From: Trichomonas tenax
Taxonomy: Eukaryota > Parabasalia > Trichomonadida > Trichomonadidae
Assembly: GCA_023091735.1 (NCBI GenBank)
Contig: JALKBU010000080.1
Location: 27,177-91,176 of the forward strand
Direction: 5' to 3'
DNA: 64,000 nt
Positions 49,217 through 59,200 of this stretch are shown piece by piece. The notes beneath the pieces were generated by a model. The model was not told the origin of the DNA and made no database searches. It saw only the letters and a program-made list of their open reading frames with translations. How positions within the stretch are numbered: position 1 is the first letter of the stretch; the number at the start of each line of letters is the position of its first letter. The position numbers were made by a program, and so were the translations under genes.

Positions 49217-51163
49217 ATGGAGAAGAAATCTCCAAAATTAGCAACTCCGAACACAAAGTCGGCAAAATTCGATGACTCACAGAAGCAAATTGTCAGACCT
49301 ATCTCAAAAATCGGTGGAAGAGAGCTAAATTCCTCTTGCTACAGATTATCGAGACCACAGCAAAAATTTGCTTCTATAAAATCAATCCAACAAGATAAAC
49401 AAGAACTGTGGGCGCAGTCTTACTTCCAGAAGCACCCAGAAGAGTTAAAGAAAACAGCACCGGAAATCAAACTCAAAAAAATCGACGAATTCCTCAATGG
49501 TGATCAAGAACTTTCATACGAAACAAGGCAAAAGCTCTTAATCCGTAAAAAGATTTTGTGTTACATTCACTATGGTGAAGATTCATACGAAGCCGTTGAA
49601 GTTCACCACGACGTCGGCTCTTTCTATCATGATGGACCTCACAATGCTTCGGCAATTAGACACTTCGAAAAAGCTCAATCCATTATTAAAACTAAAAATG
49701 AAAAAGAACAGGAAAACAATCAGGAGCAAAATCAGGCAGAAATCAACAACGAAGAAATACATGATGAAAATAATAAAGAAAATCAGGAAAAAAACAAGAA
49801 AGATCTCAAATTTTTATCAAATAAAATTGATTTGGAATGTGCTGAGTGCTATTACGAACAAGCTAAAGCAACACCAGAAGATAGTTCACAAAATAAGCGT
49901 CAAATTAAGTCCGACTTAAACAAATCTTGGTCAAATATTGCAAAAGTGGATACTGTCGATACTTTATACGGTCATTCTTATCTTCAATATAGAGCTGATG
50001 TTCTTAAGGGCAGAATTCAGCGTATGAAGAAGAATTACACTGATGCAGATTTATATTATGGATCTTCAATCCAATATTTAACGGATACAAGCAATCACGA
50101 TCAGCAAATGACAGCAGCAAAGACGTGGGTTGAGAAAGCTGAGTGCGGGGAAGAATATGCTGGAACAATGAACGAATACGATAAGAGGAAACAAATGAGG
50201 AATGTCGGACAAGATTATCAGAACGCATATAATGCTTTCTTGGATATTGATGAAATAGAGGAAGCAGAAAAGATCAAGGATAAGCTTCCAACAGAAGAAT
50301 ATGAAGAACCTGTCCAAGACCCAATGATGATGATTACAACAGATGATCCATCCAAATTTGTTGCAAATGATGAAGAAGCGACAGCGAAGGAGCTCAAGGC
50401 CAAGAAGGAAGACGAGAAAGAGTCATCTCGTAGCAAATCTAAGTCTGGTAGCTCTTCATCTTCATCAAGTTCCTCCTCTAATTCTTCTTCTTCGAGTTCT
50501 TCATCTTCTAGCAATGAGTCAAAGAAGAGTGAAAGCGCAAGATCAAAGAAGTCTGAGAAAGAAGAAAAGTCGGACAAAGAAGACGAGAAATCCGATAAGG
50601 AAGATGAGAAGTCAGAGAAGGAGGATGATGAAGAAAAGCATGAATCAGAGAAAGAAGATGAGCACAAGTCAGATGATGAGAAAGATGAAGAAAAATCAGA
50701 GAAAGAAGAAGAAAAGTCTGAAGATGACTTCGAGGACAAGGAAGAGAAAGAAGAGGATGAAGAAAAGAAGGAAGAGCCAAAGAAGAATGAATTATTCTTA
50801 GGTGGTGGAATCCGAAACAAATTAACAGAATTTGAAGATGAGAAGAAGTATGAAGATGAAAAAGGATTTGATGATGACGAGGAGAAGAAATCAGAGGATG
50901 AAAATAAAGAAGATAATGAATCAGATTTCGATAAGACAGAAGAGAAAGAAGAGTCAGAGCACAATGAAAGCGATGATGACTTTGGACACAATGATCATGA
51001 AGATAGTGATAACTTTGAGGATGAGGATAAGAAGAAGTCTGATAATGAAAACTTCGAATCTGATGAAGATAATCACAATGATAACGATGATCATGATGAT
51101 GACGATGAAGAGAAGAAAGATGAAGATGATGATGACTTCAACTTCGATGATGATTTCAACTAA
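49217..51163 (+). CDS. Helical protein with long acidic Lys/Glu/Asp/Ser-rich tail
   Basis: A 648-residue protein from ATG 49217 (MEKKSPKLATPNTKSAKF). Residues of about 50-370 are helical and TPR-like (VEVHHDVGSFYHDGP, ASAIRHFEKAQ, YTDADLYYGSSIQYL). From residue 390 on it is extremely low complexity: a run of about 20 serines near 415-440, then about 200 residues of Lys/Glu/Asp with Ser. The stop overlaps a TAAATAAA polyadenylation-like word, as in trichomonads. Acidic tails of this kind occur in chaperone-like, tubulin-binding and nucleolar proteins; the function here is unknown. The antisense and shifted frames give long Ser/Phe- or Arg-rich shadow ORFs that are not genes. Confidence 0.8.
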   Translation: MEKKSPKLATPNTKSAKFDDSQKQIVRPISKIGGRELNSSCYRLSRPQQKFASIKSIQQDKQELWAQSYFQKHPEELKKTAPEIKLKKIDEFLNGDQELSYETRQKLLIRKKILCYIHYGEDSYEAVEVHHDVGSFYHDGPHNASAIRHFEKAQSIIKTKNEKEQENNQEQNQAEINNEEIHDENNKENQEKNKKDLKFLSNKIDLECAECYYEQAKATPEDSSQNKRQIKSDLNKSWSNIAKVDTVDTLYGHSYLQYRADVLKGRIQRMKKNYTDADLYYGSSIQYLTDTSNHDQQMTAAKTWVEKAECGEEYAGTMNEYDKRKQMRNVGQDYQNAYNAFLDIDEIEEAEKIKDKLPTEEYEEPVQDPMMMITTDDPSKFVANDEEATAKELKAKKEDEKESSRSKSKSGSSSSSSSSSSNSSSSSSSSSSNESKKSESARSKKSEKEEKSDKEDEKSDKEDEKSEKEDDEEKHESEKEDEHKSDDEKDEEKSEKEEEKSEDDFEDKEEKEEDEEKKEEPKKNELFLGGGIRNKLTEFEDEKKYEDEKGFDDDEEKKSEDENKEDNESDFDKTEEKEESEHNESDDDFGHNDHEDSDNFEDEDKKKSDNENFESDEDNHNDNDDHDDDDEEKKDEDDDDFNFDDDFN

Positions 51164-51297
51164 ATAAAATCTATTTATTTTTTTTGTTTTACAACTAAAA
51201 AAATTGGTGTATTAATTTAATTATTTTCTTAGACAAAAAGGAAGTGATAATGAAACAAACTAATAAAAAAGGATTTACAACATATAATTAAAACGTC

Positions 51298-52701
51298 TCA
51301 AACATTGATATTGTCATCAGGAGATGGCACACTCAATCTAAACATCAATTGATCGTATAAAACACGAACTTTTCCAATTTCTTCATCTCTTCCAATCAAG
51401 AAAACAAGTGGACAGAGAATGCAAAGAGCTTTTTGGTATTTGAACTTTGCATACGACATATTTCCGTCCTGCTCTGATTTAACACCTGTCATAGCATATT
51501 CCATTCCTTTATCAAACAGGAACTTCAAAGCAGAGATTGTAGGGGGCTCCATTTCTGTCTGCGAGAGTTCATCTGCTTCTTCTTTATATCCTTCGATCTG
51601 TTGAATAATTGGATCTTCGTTAGAGCAAGATCCAATCGCGCGGCATTCATAAAGAATGTCAACTAAAAATTCGCACATTGTTGTAAGTAAATCAAATAAT
51701 ACAGCATCACCAATATCCTGACAATCTGTAAACAAAGCTTCAATAGAATCCGCGGACTCTTTGACAAGAGTTAATATTTTATCTGGTTTCTCATCTTTGT
51801 TTAATGGAATGATGTGCGAGAATGAGAATTTCTTCGTTCTTCCAGAAGTATTTGTCAATGTCGATTTTGGTGGTTCTTTGAAGTAAGGATGCTCCATATA
51901 TTCTTTTAATGTCATTCTGTTTGCTGGATCAACTGTTAAAAGCTTAAAAACTAATTCTCTTAAATTTTCATTGCATTCAATATTTTTCGGAATTTGGATA
52001 GGGCGCGATCCAAGTTTCTTTATTTCATTCGTCAGTTCATATGGAGATTTACAGTTAGGGAATGGAGGCTGCAACACAATCATTTCATAGATAATCACTC
52101 CAATGCTCCACATATCGATAGCTGCTGTGTAAGGAGAGTTAAACTGTATTTCAGGTGCCATGTAAATAGGTGATCCACAGATAGTTTCGGCCATATCATT
52201 GTCATGCAAAAATCTTGCAAATCCAAAATCAGCCAATTTAAGGGTTATGTCAGGCCATTGTCCTTTAATCATGATGTTCTGCGGTTTTAAGTCTCTATGA
52301 ATGATTTCTTTCGATTTTAAATATTCCAATCCTTGACCAATCTGTAGTGCAAAGTTATAGATCATTTCTGGTGAAATTCCAAGCGCAAATTTCTTTAAAA
52401 AGCAATGTAGATCACCTGCTTCGCAATATTCCATGATTAAAAAATATGTCGATGAAGTTCTTTCGACACCGTAAAGTTTAACTATATTTTTATGCGATAA
52501 TTTCTTCATTAAACTTATTTCGTTTTCTAGCTTTTGTCTTTCTTCAGGTGTTGAAAATTTATTTGTCGATATTGATTTAACAGCAACAATATCGCCAATA
52601 TTTAACGGCGGATAGTTTCCTACGATTGTGGATTTGTAAACTGTCGCGAAAGAACCCCTTCCAAGTTCTTCGCCAATCTTAATTTTTCCATTTATTATCA
52701 T
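51298..52701 (-). CDS. ULK/ATG1-type serine/threonine kinase with C-terminal helical domain
   Basis: A 467-residue protein from ATG 52701, with initiator TCACTTT 11 bases upstream. The kinase domain (about 7-272) is complete: GRGSFATVYK (14-23), Lys42, HRDLKPQN with catalytic Asp137, DFG at 158-160 and GSPIYMAPE. The strong DFGFAR and CGSPIYMAPE signatures plus the overall layout resemble ATG1/ULK kinases that start autophagy. The C-terminal 150 residues are helical (GMEYAMTGVKSEQDGN, YQKALCILCPL), as in the tandem MIT-like domains of ULK/ATG1. Kinase identity is certain; ULK subclass likely. The long linker expected in human ULK1 is reduced to a few dozen residues. Confidence 0.9.
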   Translation of the reverse strand: MIINGKIKIGEELGRGSFATVYKSTIVGNYPPLNIGDIVAVKSISTNKFSTPEERQKLENEISLMKKLSHKNIVKLYGVERTSSTYFLIMEYCEAGDLHCFLKKFALGISPEMIYNFALQIGQGLEYLKSKEIIHRDLKPQNIMIKGQWPDITLKLADFGFARFLHDNDMAETICGSPIYMAPEIQFNSPYTAAIDMWSIGVIIYEMIVLQPPFPNCKSPYELTNEIKKLGSRPIQIPKNIECNENLRELVFKLLTVDPANRMTLKEYMEHPYFKEPPKSTLTNTSGRTKKFSFSHIIPLNKDEKPDKILTLVKESADSIEALFTDCQDIGDAVLFDLLTTMCEFLVDILYECRAIGSCSNEDPIIQQIEGYKEEADELSQTEMEPPTISALKFLFDKGMEYAMTGVKSEQDGNMSYAKFKYQKALCILCPLVFLIGRDEEIGKVRVLYDQLMFRLSVPSPDDNINV

Positions 52702-52712
52702 TTAATATATTA

Positions 52713-52719
52713 AAAGTGA
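52713..52719 (-). promoter_or_regulatory. Initiator element (TCACTTT) of the kinase gene
   Basis: TCACTTT on the minus strand, 11 bases before the ATG at 52701. It agrees with the TCAYTWT trichomonad Inr. Confidence 0.55.
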
Positions 52720-52957
52720 CATCATATTAAAATTTTGATGACCCTGTTTTATAAAGTGAAGCCCTTAAATAGAAAGAATATGATTTTTCGCTATAAATCT
52801 TTTTATTTCTACAGATGATATATTTAGAAAAGTGAAGCTGTGTTATTGCTTTAACTAAAAGTCAAACAAATAAGCATAATTATAAATTTCAATTTTGTTA
52901 AACAACATTAATCAATTTGGATGTAAAAAAAATCAAAAATATACATATTTAGGTAAT

Positions 52958-53485
52958 TCACACACTTATCTTTCCGAGAAGCCACTTGAAAGCGTCTTCA
53001 ATACCGAGATTTGCAGAAGCAGCACAAGGCATTACATTGTAAACTAAATGCTTTGTTCCACCAGCATCTATAAGTTTTTCAAGCTCTTCTGGATTTGCTG
53101 CTCCTTTAATATCTTGTTTATTTGCAATGAATAATATCGGACAGTTTCCTAATTCAGGAACAGTAGCAATTTTGTGTATTTCTGACTTCGCTAACGCGAA
53201 TTTATCTCTATCTGAGCAATCAACGACAAAAACTACTGCGCATGAACCATCGAAGTAGTGACGCCAAAGATTTCGCTGCTTTTCGGCAACACCGAGGTCC
53301 CATGTCACTAAATCAAAGTTTTCCCATTTGATTGTTTGAGTATTGAAATCTTGAACTTTAAATGATCTTATGGATTGGTCACCTTTCAGTTTGTTGAGGA
53401 TCGTCGTCTTTCCGGCAGACTTAAGGCCGAGCATTAAGACTCTTGGAATCGACTCATCCTCGCCGCACGTGCACATATTTCCCAT
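52958..53485 (-). CDS. Arf-like small GTPase with altered switch residues
   Basis: A 175-residue protein. The start is taken at ATG 53485, giving an Arf-type N-terminus (MGNMCTCGED) with Gly2 for myristoylation and nearby cysteines for palmitoylation; the longer frame adds ten codons that start upstream of this. P-loop GLKSAGKTTIL (20-30), NKQD and the CAASANLGIEDAF region are clear. Switch regions are odd: the Thr that binds Mg in Arf (Thr48) aligns with Val44, and the WDVGGQ motif reads WDLGVAEK, so Gly70 and catalytic Gln71 align with Val66 and Ala67. The LWRHYF following is perfect Arf sequence. It should bind GTP or GDP but hydrolyse poorly. Confidence 0.9.
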   Translation of the reverse strand: MGNMCTCGEDESIPRVLMLGLKSAGKTTILNKLKGDQSIRSFKVQDFNTQTIKWENFDLVTWDLGVAEKQRNLWRHYFDGSCAVVFVVDCSDRDKFALAKSEIHKIATVPELGNCPILFIANKQDIKGAANPEELEKLIDAGGTKHLVYNVMPCAASANLGIEDAFKWLLGKISV

Positions 53486-53586
53486 TTCTTGTTTTTTATA
53501 CCATAAACTTCCCAAAAAACGATCGCTGGCATGTAGCGATTATATAGATCAAGAAATTTTTGGGTTTTAGAAATGTCTGGGAAATT

Positions 53587-53700
53587 TGCCATGTAAATCA
53601 TCGTTTTGAAAATTTGACGTGTAATGTGCTGGCAGTTCGATATTTTTGGATTTTTCCCTTTGCGGTTTAAAAATTAAATTGTTTTATTTTTGTCATGTAA
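53587..53700. promoter_or_regulatory. Recurrent CATGTAAA motifs between divergent genes
   Basis: TGCCATGTAAAT (53587-53598), TTGACGTGTAA (53614-53624) and TGTCATGTAA (53691-53700) lie between the leftward Arf-like gene (start 53485) and the rightward CS/Sel1 gene (start 53736). Proposed bidirectional promoter sites; inference. Confidence 0.45.
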
Positions 53701-53735
53701 TTATAATTACATGGAAGAAAAATGTAAAATTTTCA

Positions 53736-54770
53736 ATGATAAAAAGTCAGTACAAAGACCTCTACAACTGGAAATACAAAGACGGAGAGACAGAGTCTAT
53801 AGTACAGTTCAAGTTTCCTTTGACGTTCAATGCCGATTGCATCGAACACAAACTTAATTCGACCAACCAAGCAATTATCGTCACCATCGCTGGATACGTT
53901 CCAATATTATGCGGCCAACTGTTTGGAACAGCGAAAGATATGAATGTTAAGATCGAAAACAATACATATACCATTACAATTACCAAAGAAAAATCAGAAC
54001 CATGGCCAATCCTCATCAAAATGATCCATCCTGACTTCCAAATGATCGACCCTAAGTCAGCGTTCATCTGCTTCCAGCAATTAAGTGCTGTTCCCGATGA
54101 TCCAAAAACAGCCAAACTCGCATATCAGTTCTTAGAGAACTCTGCACGAGCAGGATTCATCCTGGCGATGCAAGTGCTCGGTGGAATCTACATAGACACT
54201 GAAGAACGCCAAAAAGACGGAATGGTTATGTTAAAACAAGGCGCTGACATGTATAAGGACCCATTGTGCTGCTTCCAGGTCGGCCTTCTCTTCGCCACAC
54301 AGTATAAAGATGTCAACACTGGCATTGAATACTTAGAACGCGCCGGTGAACTTGGACACGGTGTTGCTTACTTTACACTTGGCCAAATTTACTCTCCGAT
54401 CTCTCCGTTCCAGTTCGATCACAAGGACGGTGTGAAAGCAATGGAGTATTTCAAGAAAGTTCCTGAAGATGCAATTTTGCCAGCTCTTCTTAGTGAAATG
54501 GCCCAGTTCTATGAGAATGGTATTGGCGTTGAGAAGGATGTAGCTAAGGCAGAGGAATTGCGTGCTAAAGCTAAAGAAATGATGGATAAATTGTTGGCAG
54601 AACACGTTCCTCAGCAACAACCTGAAGAAGAACCAACTCCACAGGAAGTACCAATGCCACAGCAAGAAGAAGGAGCGTCCACACCACAAACATTGGCTTT
54701 TGTTGGCCTTGCAACTGCATTCGTCGCAGGCTTTGGATATATGGTATTCAAGAGGTTCATAAGGAAGTGA
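53736..54770 (+). CDS. Tail-anchored protein with CS-like domain and Sel1 repeats
   Basis: A 344-residue protein from ATG 53736; the longer frame is opened by TTG and not used. An N-terminal beta-rich segment of about 110 residues (YNWKYKDGETESIVQFKFPL, NNTYTITITKEKSEPWP) looks like a CS/p23-type Hsp90 cochaperone fold. A Sel1-like TPR region follows (AGFILAMQVLGGIYIDTEER, GVAYFTLGQIYSP, FYENGIGVEKDVAKAEELRA). A Gln/Glu/Pro linker comes next, then a C-terminal membrane helix (LAFVGLATAFVAGFGYMVF) and a short basic tail RFIRK. The layout suggests a tail-anchored ER or outer-hydrogenosome-membrane cochaperone facing the cytosol. The domain pairing is unusual. It is convergent with the Pkr1-like gene. 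Confidence 0.85.
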   Translation: MIKSQYKDLYNWKYKDGETESIVQFKFPLTFNADCIEHKLNSTNQAIIVTIAGYVPILCGQLFGTAKDMNVKIENNTYTITITKEKSEPWPILIKMIHPDFQMIDPKSAFICFQQLSAVPDDPKTAKLAYQFLENSARAGFILAMQVLGGIYIDTEERQKDGMVMLKQGADMYKDPLCCFQVGLLFATQYKDVNTGIEYLERAGELGHGVAYFTLGQIYSPISPFQFDHKDGVKAMEYFKKVPEDAILPALLSEMAQFYENGIGVEKDVAKAEELRAKAKEMMDKLLAEHVPQQQPEEEPTPQEVPMPQQEEGASTPQTLAFVGLATAFVAGFGYMVFKRFIRK

Positions 54771-54832
54771 ATTTCTATAGAATAGTGTAAAAATGAATAT
54801 GTTTTTCAAATAGAGACAAACTTTATATAATT

Positions 54833-55195
54833 TTAATCTTTCTTTTCCTTATTTTCTTCTTGGGCCTTCTTTGCCGCAGCCTCCTTCTCACGGAGCTCCT
54901 TTGTCTCCTCAGGATTGAGCAAGTCGTACTTCTTAAGCTGTCCAATTAAATATTCGAAGGAAAGGAACAAGCAGAGAGTGAGAACAGCCATGACAACGAA
55001 GTGAATATTGTATGTGAGGAAGATGCAGATTGTTAAAAATACCATCAATGCAACAACACAGATTCTCATCAATGTAATAATTGGGCTTCCAATGCCTGGT
55101 GTAAGAAGCTTCTCGATCCATGTCTTCTCTGAGTACGGTTTCTCCTTGACTTCCTCTTTTTCTGTCTGGACCTTCGCAGTTTCCTCTTTAGACAT
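54833..55195 (-). CDS. Pkr1-like V-ATPase assembly membrane protein
   Basis: A 120-residue protein from ATG 55195. After an acidic/Lys N-terminus comes the family-like segment WIEKLLTPGIGSPIITLMRI, then two membrane helices (VVALMVFLTICIFLTY and HFVVMAVLTLCLFLSFEYLI) with the diagnostic short loop NIHFVV, then a charged C-terminal helix. This mirrors yeast Pkr1 (similar length, FTPGTTPTL..., two helices, SIHF loop), an ER protein needed to assemble the V-ATPase Vo sector. The identification rests on pattern only. The 3' end is close to the preceding convergent gene (62 bases). Confidence 0.7.
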   Translation of the reverse strand: MSKEETAKVQTEKEEVKEKPYSEKTWIEKLLTPGIGSPIITLMRICVVALMVFLTICIFLTYNIHFVVMAVLTLCLFLSFEYLIGQLKKYDLLNPEETKELREKEAAAKKAQEENKEKKD

Positions 55196-55248
55196 TTATT
55201 TTTTTGAGGACGATCGAGAAAAACAATTGATCGAAAATTTTATGTCTG

Positions 55249-55762
55249 TAGGGATGTTCGAAAATATACGTTATTGATGTAAACTTTTCGGGGACGAAAA
55301 ACTTTCTAAGGTTCCAAAAAAGGGGGCAAGTCTATTTCTTAAAAAGGGAAAACTTATCCCCATATAAATAGGCAGACCTTGATATTTTTAGTTCAGGCAG
55401 AGCCTGAAAGAAGGACACTTTTTGCCACGGCGTCTCAGGGCGTCCCCGACGAAATTTTTTGACGCTTCGCGTCCATAAATGAACGACAAATGCTGAAAAT
55501 TTTCGATGTGTTTTCGGGGGCGTAGCCCACGCCTATTAAAGATGAGAGTTGGCGAAGCTTAACAGCACTTGCACGAAGCACAATCACTTAAGAAAGCACT
55601 TCTTGTTGGGGTTTTTCATCGGGGACGCTGAAGTCCATTTGGAGACGCGAAGTCTTGAAAATTCGTCGGGGAAGCCCTAAGACGTCGTGGCAAACCAACA
55701 CCCGAAAGAATACGTTTTTTCGGGCAACTCGCCCCGAAAAGTTAACTTTTCGGACATCCCTA
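55249..55762. mobile_element. 514-bp nested inverted-repeat MITE
   Basis: Outer ends TAGGGATGTTCGAAAA (left) and the reverse of TTTTCGGACATCCCTA (right), with AACTTTTCGGGG a little further in on both sides, define terminal repeats. A second, larger inverted pair lies inside: 55421-55474 against 55641-55694, roughly 85 percent identical and much GC-richer than the flanks. A perfect 7-bp hairpin TTCAGGC/GCCTGAA is at 55392-55408. ATGTCT flanks both ends (55242-55247 and 55763-55768) and is the probable target duplication. No ORF. The whole could fold into a very large cruciform. It lies 54 bases upstream of the Pkr1-like start. Confidence 0.8.
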
Positions 55763-56230
55763 ATGTCTAAAAAGAGGACATGTGTAATTTCACTTTTCCA
55801 AATATAAATTCAACTTTCAGAAATGTTGGCCTCCTGTAGTTTACATGGCAAAATATTTTTTACAATGCATTTTAATTTTTACATGTCAAATATATTTCGA
55901 GTTTCTATTTTGATATATTCGACACTATAATGATTTCAAAACCAAAAATATACATTTGCTTTTCATTGATAAGCCATATCAAATGTGTTTTGCATTATAA
56001 TATAAAATAGGGAATTCTATTTGTGTTGTTGCAATTGACTCAACATCTTTCCATCGCAATAAAGATGAAATTGTTTGAGATTGTACAATAGCCCATCAAG
56101 AAATGTGCTTATGCAAGTATAGAAGCTATATATAAATTTGATTTGTTTTCCATTATTTTATAATTTAGGTAAACACAGCTGGTCCTTAAAAAGGTAATAA
56201 TGATATAGATAAAACTAACAAAATTTTATT
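55763..56230. other. Intergenic region with TTTACATGGCA and TTTACATGTCA motifs
   Basis: TTTACATGGCA (55840-55850) and TTTACATGTCA (55878-55888) lie 27 bases apart, the same pair seen in the left TIR of element B. No gene starts nearby (the DENN gene ends at 56231), so this may be the remnant of an element end rather than a promoter. The rest is AT-rich. Confidence 0.5.
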
Positions 56231-59200
56231 TCATGGTTTGCTCTGTCCAATAAACGCCTGGAATTTAGCGAGCTTCTCTTTGAAAGTAAGCTCTTCGCCG
56301 TCTATGTGTGTGCTCTTTCTCTTTGAAGCGTTCAGCATGAGATCTTCTTGTACGAAATCTGATGTCTTTCTCCTCTGCAGTTTGTTGGAGTGCGGTGCCT
56401 CACGATCGAATGAGTTCTGACCGCAGCCAACTGGACTCAATGAAGGCTTTGTACCTGATACTGTTGTCGGCTGTTGTTGATTCTTTTGTATAGCCTGGAA
56501 CAATTCCTGCACTGGGCTTGCTTCTCTTTCTTTTGGATTTGCTGCCGGACTTGGGTTCTTGTTGTATGCAGGAGGTGGCTGATTGACAGGAACTGATGTC
56601 TGTGGAGCAGGAATCCGAACTTTTTGTGGCTGACGAGCAGGTAGCGATAGCTTGAGTCCTTGCGTCTGTGAGTTGCTGTGCCCAATTCCCGAACTCACAT
56701 TGCGGATTGGGTTCTGTGGCTGTGGGTTGTAGTTCTGTTGTGGAGGGTTGTAGTTATGTGTCTGGTTGTATACTGGCTGTGGATTCTGTGGGAAGACAGG
56801 TCCACCATTCATCAGCTGTCTGAACTCTGATTGCTGATTTGTTGGTGAAGGCATTCTGTTTGGATTCTGTGACTGTGTATATCCGGATTGGTGATTCATT
56901 AACTGCCTGAACATATCGCCCGTCTGTGGAGGCTTGTTGTACTGATTCTGCATGTACGCAGCTGCTGGTGGCTGGTTTCTTGTTGATATGTTTTGGTTGT
57001 AGTTTGTCGATGTATTGCTGTAAGCCGGTGGAAGTCCTGGAGCGATTGCAGATGTGGAGATGAGTGGGGGAGGAAGCTGTGATTGCTTTGGAGCAGATGG
57101 CTGTAAGAAATTGCACGGTGAGTTTGCTTGCATCGACGTAGGAAGTGGCGGAGGCTGATAACCGCACGCTGGAGCTGGTCCTGTTTGGAGATATGACGGG
57201 AATCCACCAAAATTTGGAGGATTTGCAGTGATAGAAATTGGTGAAGGTGGTAATGCGTTGAAGTTTGTAGATGCTGCTTGTTGAGGAACTGGTGGTGAAG
57301 AATTGTACGAAAGTGAATTTGCTGGACCGCTCTTTGCCTTGCCACCAGAGTAATAAGCACCAGAATGAACATTTCCGGAAATCGGTGTTGGTGGCAAAGC
57401 CATGGAAGGACCGAATTGGTTGACAGAAGGAGAATAACATAAAGGAGTGTTCATTGACATTGTAGGAATGGGTTCTTGGTTTCTTGGAGACTGGTAGTTG
57501 TATGATGGTGGTGGCTTTGTAGTTAGCGTGTATTTTGGTGAAGAATTCACTCTTGTAAGATCACGATTTGATGAATCTGTGCGTATAAATGACGAATCAT
57601 TCGAATTGTTATTGTTATTAATAGACATATTCTGTGTTGATTTCTGATTAACTGTTGTGTTATTTGCCTGATAACGAGATTTAATTGCTTTGAATATAGA
57701 TTTGTTCTCTGGTGGATTCAATAAGCCAGCGCTGATGCCGTTGTTGTTTTGCTTTGATTTTTCTTTATCGAAAACGCTTGTTGAAGGTTTTGTATTTTCG
57801 TATTGAGGAGCAATTGGAGAGTTCATGACACTCGATGCAGACGAGTTTCCAGAAACCGGAGTTCCGAGTAAATCCACATTTTTCATAGCTTTCTTTGATT
57901 TTGATTCATCTTCGAATTCACATGGTGGAGTGATTGGAGATGAAGGAATGATTTCGTTCTGAGGTGTTTGCGGTATTTTGCTTGGAATTTTCTTAAGCTG
58001 AACAGATTGAAATTCGAATTGTGGCTGCGGAGCATCAAGTCGTGTTGATTCTGGCCTCTGTACTTTGCGTAGTTGAATTGTAGATATGTCAACAGGACCG
58101 CCTGCTTGTTGTGGTGTTTTCTGAAAACATTCTTCTTCTTTGATTTTGCTTTCTTTCTTCTCCCTGATTCTCTGTAAGAAATTCTTTTCTTCTGGTTTGT
58201 CTTCGTCGTCGTTGATTAACGCGTTTCTTATCTGAGCCGGACCCGGGGATTTGGAATTTGTTTTCTGTTGTTGAGTGATGAATCCAGATCTGTTGATTGC
58301 AACAGGCATAACTGGGATTCCATAAGACTTCAAGTATTCTGGAACATTGTATTCTTCTTTCTTCTTTTGTTTCTGTTGTTCTTCTGGCTTGGGTTCCTTC
58401 TTGACTTCTGGAAGGAGAATAATTTGTGCTTGTCCTCTTGCTTCGTTACGTTGGATTAATTTGAGTGAAATATTTGATGGCTTGTCGGATTCTGGGAAGT
58501 AGGCATTGAAAATATCAACATTCTCATCCTCCGGGGAGTGAATTAATTTCAAAACTGTTTGAGATGACGCAACTTGCATTGTAAATTCATCCTCTTGTTC
58601 ATTAACACGAATCGTATTATACGCATCTTGCATATCCTGATAATCTGTAGATTTCGAGTTTAATCCGTACGCAACTGTTGAAAGAAAAAGTTTTTGGCAT
58701 TTTTGAGATAATTCATTGTGATTTGAACTGATTGATTTTGCGAATGTTTTAACATTGCTTCTGACTGCCTTTGGAAGTTCAATTACGCCTCGAAACTCAG
58801 CGATTCCTGTATCAACATTCAAAAATATGTGAGATTCAACATCTTCCCATGATACTTGCGGGGCGAGAGCAGCCGGGAGTCCGATAATAAACGGAAAGGG
58901 CGCCAAAATTGCGTCCTGTAAGCGAGCTGGAAGTAAAGGAATAAATGCGCCAGGCCAGTGCAGAGGAAAAACTAAAGAGATAAGTGCGAAGCAAACTTTG
59001 GAGAGTTTCGTTAATGACGAAGCCTGTATAATTATTTTTGAATCAGCTGCAATATAAGCGATTAAATTGCCGACAACATCGCCTGGAAAAATAGATAATA
59101 AATCTAAAACCATACTGTTGATGACGAGCTGTTCTGTCAATAAAGTATCACCGTGAATATTTGGTTTCTGAAAACCTGCTGCAATTGAAATAGCGGATTT

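Noticed and set aside
50218..50991. 257-codon Ser/Phe-rich minus ORF and Arg/Lys-rich plus-frame ORFs
   Set aside because: Shadows of the Lys/Glu/Asp/Ser low-complexity tail of the gene at 49217-51163.
56754..57440. 228-codon minus ORF inside the DENN gene
   Set aside because: Different frame of the repetitive Pro/Asn/Gln coding tail; no independent start context.
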